Shown here piece by piece: positions 57,817 to 64,000 of a DNA stretch of 64,000 nt (its first letter is position 1; each line of letters begins with the position of its first letter). Source of the stretch: Prostheceraeus crozeri. Its lineage: Eukaryota > Platyhelminthes > Polycladida > Euryleptidae. Both the position numbers and the translations under genes were made by a program. A model generated the notes under the pieces. That model was not told the DNA's origin. It searched no databases and was given only the letters and a program-made list of their open reading frames with translations. Location: positions 168,211-232,210 of the forward strand of contig CAJQUW010001728.1 in assembly GCA_907163375.1 (NCBI GenBank), given 5' to 3'.

Positions 57817-58366
57817 TCATTTTACACTGGATTGAAAAAAATATGGAGGAATCATAAATTTACCACTGAATCCTATCCGAACGCATAATTTGGGAGATTG
57901 AATTGCCTTTTCTGCGTGATAGTGAGGATTTCTGGGACTGGTAACATACGCATTTCTCGTGTAGACTGTTTCATCAAAGTGAAAATACTCCTTGTCCGTC
58001 CAAAGCACGCTCTCTCAATTGTCAAGCTGATCATTAATGAACCATTCAGCAAATTGTCTTCGATTTTCGGAGTCATCTGGTTGTAGCTGAAGTCATCTAG
58101 ACAGCGATTTCCAACGGCAGCCGGTCTATCACCTTCGGCTGATGAGCGCCCGCTTCTTGGCCTGTCCAATATTGACCCGTTTCCTCGAATATTTTTATGA
58201 GATTGAATAACGCTGCTGGAGTGAAAGGATTCTTGCGTCTGTCATGTTCGGTGATGTACTTTCGCATTGTAACAAAAGCACTTTTGTTCGAAGAATAATA
58301 ACATTCAACAAGTGCGACGCGAGCATCTGTGTCCATACTGTATCGTCCGAGGTCAGAACCTATCAA
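57817..58366 (-). pseudogene. DUF4817-type transposase, broken
   Basis: The first part (58097-58366) is the N-terminal HTH: TDARVALVECYYSSNKSAF through IKIFEETGQY. Next, in another frame, come DRPRSGRSSAEG and later LWTDKEYFHFDETVYTRN with the first catalytic Asp, then RNPHYHAEKAI and IGFSGKFMIPPYFF. The last part with the other two acidic residues is not recognisable. At least two frame changes. Same broad family as the relic at 14.6-15.2 kb, but a different lineage judging by its ends. Confidence 0.75.
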
Positions 58367-58720
58367 TCAACCTAACAATCAAGATTGTTAACTTCCTATT
58401 TCTAAATGTTGAACTTTTTGAATCAATTTCTTACATCTCTCAGGATTCAAATATTTACTTGAGTGTTTGCAATCTTCAGTCTTCCAGTCTTTGTTCCAAG
58501 CTATCAATTGATGCTGCATTTGAGCATATTGCAGTCGCTGTATCTTCCACTATCCTTATTCCTAAACATCCGGTGATGCAACAATGAGACATTTTGAATT
58601 AATTGCATATAACCTACCTTTGAGAAGTCGAATGAAGACAAGCTTACTATTAAACAAAACCCCATGACGTACAGTTTCCACTGTGAAACTTTCAGACTGA
58701 TCGATGGAATAGGAGAGCTA

Positions 58721-60124
58721 CGAGGGTCGTTAGAAAAGTATCCGTATTTTGAATTTTTAACATTGAGAAATGACGCCGCGACGAAGCTAGCACTTATTAT
58801 ATCTATGATAGTACTCTGTCAATTGGGTATTCAAATTTCAAATCTCTAGCGCAAGTGAATTTTTTATAGATGTCTATTGTCTGTCAGATAGATAGCTTTG
58901 CTATCCGCCAATTTAGGAATCACAAATCTGCAGAAAATTTTCAAATTGTTTTGTGCAATGGAAGACGCCGTCTCGCAACAGAGAGCCTTCATCTTTTTCT
59001 TGTGGAAGGAAGGCAATGCATCCTCCAATATTGCTGAACGACTTTCAATTGTCTTTGGCGATAAAGCCTTGAAGCGAACCATTGTCTATGAGTGGGTGAC
59101 CAGTTTCAAAGATGGACGATCTTCTCTCGAAGACAACCCTCGACCAGGCCGGCCAGTGTCTTCGTGTACTCATGAGAACATCGGCAAAGTGAAAGACTGC
59201 ATCCTTCAAGACCGACGCGTTACAATACGTGAAATATCGGAATGTGTGAGACTGAACATTTTCACTGTTCACCAGATCATTCATCATGAACTGGACATGC
59301 GGAAGTTGACGGCTCGATGGGTTCCCAGACTCCTTAATGAAGAACAAAAAAGGAAGCGGCTTGAGATGAGCCGTGCCTTGTTGACGAGAGCTGAAAGTGA
59401 AGGAGAAATGTTTTGGCCGCGACTCGTAACGATGGACGAAAGCTGGCTGCCGTATTTCATGCCAGAGACGAAGATGCAGTCAAAAATGTGGTGTGCTCGG
59501 GGAGATCCTTCACCTTTGAAGGCAAAGACTGTTCCATCATGTCAAAAGGTGATGATTTCAGTGTTCTGGGACGAAGATGGATTGATCTTGGTGGACTACC
59601 TACCGAAGGGCGCGACCATCAACTCTGAATACTTCTGCAAGCTGGTGAACGAAGATCTGCGGTATCAACTCAAGAATCGAAGACGTGGTAAGCTTTCCAT
59701 GAAGCCAATCTTCCAAATGGACAACGCCACGCCGCATACCGCTGCGCGAACTAAGGATTTGCTGGAGAAGTTAGGCTGGGTTGTGTTGCCACATCCCCCC
59801 TATTCGCCCGACTTGGCCCCTTCAGACTTCCATCTCTTTCCTCGCTTGAAGGAACCCCTGAGAGGAAGAAGATTCTCCTCTTTGGATGAGATGAAGGAAG
59901 CGGTGGAGTCCTGGAGGCAAAGTACTCCCAAGGAATTCTACCTAGGTGGACTCCGTTCCCTGGTAAGTCGGTGGAGGAAGTGTGTATCGAGTGGGGGAGA
60001 CTATATTGAGAATTTGCGTGATGACAGTGAGTAATGTTATACGTTAGTTTGCATGAAATTACACTGTTACTGGAATTGGGAGTTTTCATTTTACTCTGGC
60101 CGGGAACTTTTCTAACGAACCTCG
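58721..60124 (+). mobile_element. mariner transposon, 1404 bp, apparently complete
   Basis: The left end CGAGGGTCGTTAGAAAAG and right end (complement CGAGGTTCGTTAGAAAAG) are near-perfect inverted repeats, each with TA outside (58719-58720 and 60125-60126). It contains a full-length transposase frame. Length and layout are those of a complete mariner. Confidence 0.95.
58958..60034 (+). CDS. mariner transposase, DD34D, 358 residues
   Basis: The frame starts at ATG 58958 and runs unbroken to TAA. N-terminal HTH domains (FLWKEGNASSNIAERL, then ISECVRLNIFTVHQII) lead through the linker motif WVPRLLNEEQ to the catalytic core. The triad is D160 (VTMDESW), D255 (FQMDNATPH) and D290 (YSPDLAPSD), with exactly 34 residues between the last two, the mariner signature. 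Length is normal for the family (about 340-360). The enzyme would bind the inverted repeats and move the element into TA sites. No stop or frameshift is visible, so it could be active. It is a selfish gene and shows no sign of host use. Confidence 0.93.
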   Translation: MEDAVSQQRAFIFFLWKEGNASSNIAERLSIVFGDKALKRTIVYEWVTSFKDGRSSLEDNPRPGRPVSSCTHENIGKVKDCILQDRRVTIREISECVRLNIFTVHQIIHHELDMRKLTARWVPRLLNEEQKRKRLEMSRALLTRAESEGEMFWPRLVTMDESWLPYFMPETKMQSKMWCARGDPSPLKAKTVPSCQKVMISVFWDEDGLILVDYLPKGATINSEYFCKLVNEDLRYQLKNRRRGKLSMKPIFQMDNATPHTAARTKDLLEKLGWVVLPHPPYSPDLAPSDFHLFPRLKEPLRGRRFSSLDEMKEAVESWRQSTPKEFYLGGLRSLVSRWRKCVSSGGDYIENLRDDSE

Positions 60125-60165
60125 TACAATCTACAATTAGAGTTTTAGCGACTTTTGAGACACGT

Positions 60166-60430
60166 AGTATTTGACGATTTTGTACATTCTGGAAGTGGAA
60201 GTAGGCCAGTCAGTGAAACAGTTTATACGGTTTTTTAATTCTAAACGCTTTATCTCCGAAAGATTTCAATGCGGATGCGTACACGGAAACGTTTATAGAA
60301 TGCAAAGCATAATGTGATAAATGTTGGCATTTACTTTCTGATACATGCGTGCTTGTAGTAGGCTACCTATAATATGCAGCATTTGCAAATAATTTGCGAA
60401 TTTCTAATCTTACTATTCATGCATAACTCA
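60166..60430. other. Short unassigned spacer
   Basis: AT-rich; nothing recognised before the LINE frame opens. Confidence 0.4.
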
Positions 60431-60431
60431 A

Positions 60432-62435
60432 AAGGATCTTAGGAATAATCGCGCACCCTCCAGTAATCGATCAGTCGTAGCAAAGCGCAGTGTTCGACAG
60501 CATGAACGTCGTTTCCGATCTCTGCAGCGATCTCTTCCATCCACGGATCAAAATACTTTGCTGGTTTCTGAAGCTTTCTTTAAGTGGAAGCAAGTGACCA
60601 AGTCATACAGAGAAATGCTCAAATCCAAACGCCAATCTTTTTGGTGTGATAAGCTGAAATCCGAGTTAAAGTCACCGAAAGAACTCTGGCGGTCCATCGA
60701 TAGTATCATGGGTCGTGGTCGTCCCAAACCTAACCCAGATTTAAAGGCAAGTGATTTTCTCAATTATTATGATCAAAAGATCTCGATGATCAGGCAGCAG
60801 ACTGGTAATATCTGTCCAGGAATTACTTCGCAGACTCCAAACTCTATCTTTGAACGATTCGACCCTGTATCGATTGCAGATGTATTCGACGCTTTCCGTG
60901 GTCTTCCGAACAAGAGCTCTACCAGTGATGCTCTACCTGTGAACCTCTTGAAGGACTGTTTGGATATCGTGGCTCCGTTCATTACTTATCTATACAATCT
61001 TTCGTTCTCTACTGGAGTCTTCCCACAATTATGGAAAGTCACTGTCATCACACCTACACTGAAAAATGACAAAATGGATACATCACAAGCTGCATCGTAC
61101 CGGCCAATTTCAAAACTTAATACCCTCTCTAAAGTCATAGAGCGAATTATATCCAATCAGTGTCGAACTTATTTGTTCTCAAACAACTTGTTTCCTGACG
61201 TGCAATCGGCTTATCGGAGATATCATTCAACGGAAACATCGATACTGAAATTATCCACGGATATTCTCTCGTCATTGGATAATGGTGAATTGTGTCTTTT
61301 GGCTTTTTTGGACCTTACCGCTGCGTTTGACTCCATTGACCATGGAATTCTTACACAACGCCTGAGACTATCCTTTGGTTTTTCTGGTCTAGTTATTTCA
61401 TGGATACAATCATTCTTGAGTGATCGACCAGTGTCTGTTCGTGTAGGCGCTTCAACTTCCGATTCCAAGATGTGGAACTGGGGTGTTCCTCAAGGCTCAG
61501 TGATGGGGCCGCTTCTTTTTGTTTTGTATATGGTAGAAGTTATCAATGTTGTTCGTGATCATAACTTCAAGTTGCATATTTATGCTGATGATGTGCAGAT
61601 TTATGGAGCGTGTTCGCCAAATGCGACTGATGATCTAGCTGCCGAGATGGCATGTTGTCTAGATGATGTTGTTCAATGGTGCAGTGCAAATCGTCTTCTA
61701 TTGAATACAGAGAAAACTGAATTTCTATGGTGTCACTCAGGCAAACGTCGGCGTTCTGTCCCAACAGTGCCCTTGAGAATAGGATCCTCTCATATCCTTC
61801 CATCAAATTCAGTGCGCTGTCTTGGAGTATTCTTGGACTCAGAACTTTCATTCAAGCTAAATATCTCGAAATGTGTGTCATCGTGCTTTGGGATGATGCG
61901 CCAGATTCGCAGTATAATCCCTTATATCCCACGTGATCTACTCCTGACATTGATTACTTCCATGGTCATCTCAAAGTTGGATTACTGCATTCCTGTCATG
62001 TATGGAATCCCTGAGCAACAAGTGAAGCGATTACAATCTGTGCTAAATGCAGCCGCCCGTATGATTTACGGCACTTCCCGCTATTCGTCAATAACTCCTT
62101 TGTTAAATGAATTACAGTGGCTGCCTATTCGTCAACGTATTGCTTATAGACTATCAGTTCTGACCTTCTGTTGTCGTCGAGAGTGTGCTCCTGATTATCT
62201 CAGCTGCTCCCTGGTGGATGTCTCCTCTATGCCTGGAAGATCCCGATTGCGGTCTGCAGATTCATTCTGCATTGTGGTCCCATCTTATCGATGCCCAACT
62301 TTTGGTGGTAGATCATTTCCGGTAGCTGCTGCGAGGAGTTGGAACTCACTTCCCCAGAACTTGCGAGCGATTGACAATATGCGTTCCTTCAAGAAACAAG
62401 TGAAGAAATACCTTATCGATCTTACCTATAAATGA
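60432..62435 (+). CDS. LINE reverse transcriptase, 5'-truncated, frame open
   Basis: About 667 codons without a stop, open from the upstream side. The basic linker between endonuclease and RT is followed by the RT motifs: YRPISKL, AFLDLTAAFDSIDH with a catalytic Asp (about 61310), WGVPQGSVMGPLLF, YADDVQIYG with the Asp pair (about 61580), LLLNTEKTEF and CLGVFLDSEL. The C-terminal region ends SWNSLPQNLR...FKKQVKKYL, typical of CR1/L2/Daphne-type LINEs. There is no natural start codon inside the insertion, so it is unlikely to be translated on its own. The absence of stops suggests a fairly young copy. Confidence 0.85.
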   Translation, partial: KDLRNNRAPSSNRSVVAKRSVRQHERRFRSLQRSLPSTDQNTLLVSEAFFKWKQVTKSYREMLKSKRQSFWCDKLKSELKSPKELWRSIDSIMGRGRPKPNPDLKASDFLNYYDQKISMIRQQTGNICPGITSQTPNSIFERFDPVSIADVFDAFRGLPNKSSTSDALPVNLLKDCLDIVAPFITYLYNLSFSTGVFPQLWKVTVITPTLKNDKMDTSQAASYRPISKLNTLSKVIERIISNQCRTYLFSNNLFPDVQSAYRRYHSTETSILKLSTDILSSLDNGELCLLAFLDLTAAFDSIDHGILTQRLRLSFGFSGLVISWIQSFLSDRPVSVRVGASTSDSKMWNWGVPQGSVMGPLLFVLYMVEVINVVRDHNFKLHIYADDVQIYGACSPNATDDLAAEMACCLDDVVQWCSANRLLLNTEKTEFLWCHSGKRRRSVPTVPLRIGSSHILPSNSVRCLGVFLDSELSFKLNISKCVSSCFGMMRQIRSIIPYIPRDLLLTLITSMVISKLDYCIPVMYGIPEQQVKRLQSVLNAAARMIYGTSRYSSITPLLNELQWLPIRQRIAYRLSVLTFCCRRECAPDYLSCSLVDVSSMPGRSRLRSADSFCIVVPSYRCPTFGGRSFPVAAARSWNSLPQNLRAIDNMRSFKKQVKKYLIDLTYK

Positions 62436-62534
62436 CTTTCCTTTGTATCTCTTTTATTTCTATTTCTTATATTGTAAATTGTAAAGTGGCCTTGAAGCCT
62501 CGTAGCATAATGCCACTCTAAATATAGTGCATAT

Positions 62535-62556
62535 TTGAATTGAATTGAATTGAATT
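62535..62556 (+). repeat. TTGAA-repeat tail of the LINE
   Basis: Four and a half copies of TTGAA directly after the LINE 3' untranslated region, marking its 3' end. Confidence 0.9.
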
Positions 62557-64000
62557 ATCATTCATTGTAAATTGAGACAAATTCGATTAACGCCTGGACG
62601 ATTATTAGAAGAAATTTGGTAATCAATAAGTTTCATATGCACTTACTATGTAGGCCGATGATGCAAGGTATCGGTAGACAGTTGGTTGAAGTGGTAGATA
62701 GTTCAGTCCTTCTGGGCATGCCAGACGTTACTAAGCTAATTCACCAGACAAATCGAAGAAAAAATCCACCAAATAATTGTCTGGAACGATAAATAGCGCT
62801 ACCATACTATCGAAATAGAATTTCAAAGCGAAATACAAACTATGGACACCAGAAGTCACTCGATCAAACAGGAATAACATTATTACTGTCAGACCTCTTT
62901 CCAAAGAGATTGGATAGAGTGCAAACATTTTTAACGTACGAGTTAATAGTTTACTATCATGAAAAAAAATCATCATTAACTATAGGCTAACTATTACCTA
63001 CTAAGCTATTCTATGAAGTGAGACATTAAATACTTCTATAAGAATTTATTTGTTAATAATTGTTAATATTAAATATCATGTTAATATCATATTTATATTA
63101 TTTCTTACTAATAATAAAGCTGAAATTTATCGCTGCTCAAAAATATATTCATCTATAACAACTAATATAATTGTCTCTTTCCAAATTAATAAATAGTGAC
63201 ACCTAGACGAAATATTTTTCTATTACAATATTGATGATATCTAATTCTGAAGCACATTCACAACGCTGAATAGCTTCCAATGATCACCACAAATTCGAAG
63301 TCGGGCCTGACTCTATATGATTCACAATACTGATATGTTTGCATCCTAACACAAATTCTAGAGAGGAAATTTAATTCTTCACTTAAATTTAGTAGCAGGG
63401 TGTTCCAGTCAACCAAGCTAGAAAATATAATCCGTGCATGATAAGGGTACGTATGTGGAACCAACCAAGTTAGGTTCTGAAGTGAGTAGCATTACATTTG
63501 TGTCGTTTATGTAGCATTTGTCTTCCGGCTTCCCCAGTATAAAATTCCTTACATCGGATGCTGGATACGCATCAAAAGTTTTGTTTCTAAAATATAAAGA
63601 CAGAAGAAGAAAACAACTGCTTGTCTCATGAATGATTGATTTGTTTAGTTGCTAACATTTTTCAATTTGGAAATTCCGTACACTCATCAAATTTTCTGCC
63701 AACTAACGGAAGTGATTCAAATTTTTTGAGTGCATTCATCAGATGATGCATCGAACGCACTGTGCACACAAATACATTCGCTTATTGACGGTGCATTCAT
63801 CATTGGTCTCATATTGCTCATTTAGTGGTGAGAGTTAATCATTTTTCTTTTGTTTTTGCTGTGGGAATAACATCATCATAAGAACTAATAAATTTAGGCT
63901 CAAACTACATAAGAAAGGATTCTTCTTTCGACATGGTGGAGCAATTGATCATACTTGACCAGAGACGTGTAATTGTTAGAAAATTTAAGGATTTACATAT
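62557..64000. other. Unassigned AT-rich sequence to the window end
   Basis: Frames at 62731-62976 and 63258-63464 (minus) are short and unrecognisable. No transposon ends seen. Confidence 0.4.

Larger units (their letters stand above)
57572..60165 (-). mobile_element. DUF4817-type Tc1/mariner element with a mariner nested inside
   Basis: The left end ACGTGTCCCAAAAGTCGCTA and right end (complement ACGTGTCTCAAAAGTCGCTA) are inverted repeats that continue about 40 bases, with TA next to each. The minus strand between them carries a broken transposase (57817-58366). The mariner at 58721-60124 sits immediately inside the right inverted repeat. Without it the element is about 1.19 kb. Confidence 0.85.
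60432..62556 (+). mobile_element. 5'-truncated non-LTR retrotransposon (CR1/L2-like)
   Basis: It consists of an open reverse transcriptase frame, a short 3' untranslated region and a tail of TTGAA repeats (62535-62556). Short-repeat tails in place of poly(A), and a 3' end of the AAAGTGGCC...GCATAATGCCACT type, fit the CR1/L2 group. The endonuclease and ORF1 are absent, as expected of 5' truncation during insertion. Confidence 0.85.

Overview
The window reads as nuclear DNA of a non-vertebrate animal with long introns and many transposons; I cannot name the phylum. It is AT-rich, holds one recognisable host exon (a receptor guanylate cyclase, minus strand, about 7.7-8.3 kb), and almost everything else I can name is a mobile element or a repeat. 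The mix of Penelope-like elements (PLEs) with hammerhead ribozymes, DUF4817-type Tc1/mariner relics, a DD37E element, ZBED-type hAT, mariner DD34D and a CR1/L2-like LINE would fit many marine invertebrates.

Layout. 1-6.7 kb: mostly unassigned, with a tRNA-headed SINE-like element that carries a well-formed hammerhead ribozyme (3.0-3.4 kb). 6.8-10.6 kb: a deleted ZBED-type hAT, the guanylate cyclase exon, and a Tigger-like non-autonomous element. 12.4-15.7 kb: a LINE fragment and a decayed DUF4817-type transposon with a tRNA-Ile-like repeat inside it. 17.1-23.9 kb: a nested insertion complex. An old plus-strand PLE was cut by two DNA transposons with 8-bp target duplications, and the second of these was then invaded by a young minus-strand PLE with 405-bp inverted ends. 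24.1-31.2 kb: a piggyBac-like MITE, a small MITE, a 3.25-kb hAT with a perfect 8-bp duplication that contains a Tc1 element, then a DD37E Tc1-like element.

34.8-56.3 kb is the most unusual part: a giant inverted repeat with arms of about 11.4 and 10.2 kb meeting at 46117/46118 with no spacer. From outside in, each arm has a C-rich and about 330-480-bp tandem block, a TATA/initiator promoter followed by a short leader and a splice donor, several copies of a 170-190-bp module with stable tetraloop hairpins, a second TATA promoter in front of a short ORF, and a 5.5-6.5-kb AT-rich minisatellite full of AATAAA. Promoters in both arms point at the centre. I recognise no known family. Parts of the right arm look like unpolished long-read sequence, so the structure needs confirming.

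56.3-62.6 kb: a truncated pogo-type transposase abutting the palindrome, a 147-bp foldback MITE, a DUF4817-type transposon with a mariner nested just inside its end (the mariner transposase looks whole), and a 5'-truncated LINE with an intact reverse transcriptase. The last 1.4 kb holds nothing I recognise.
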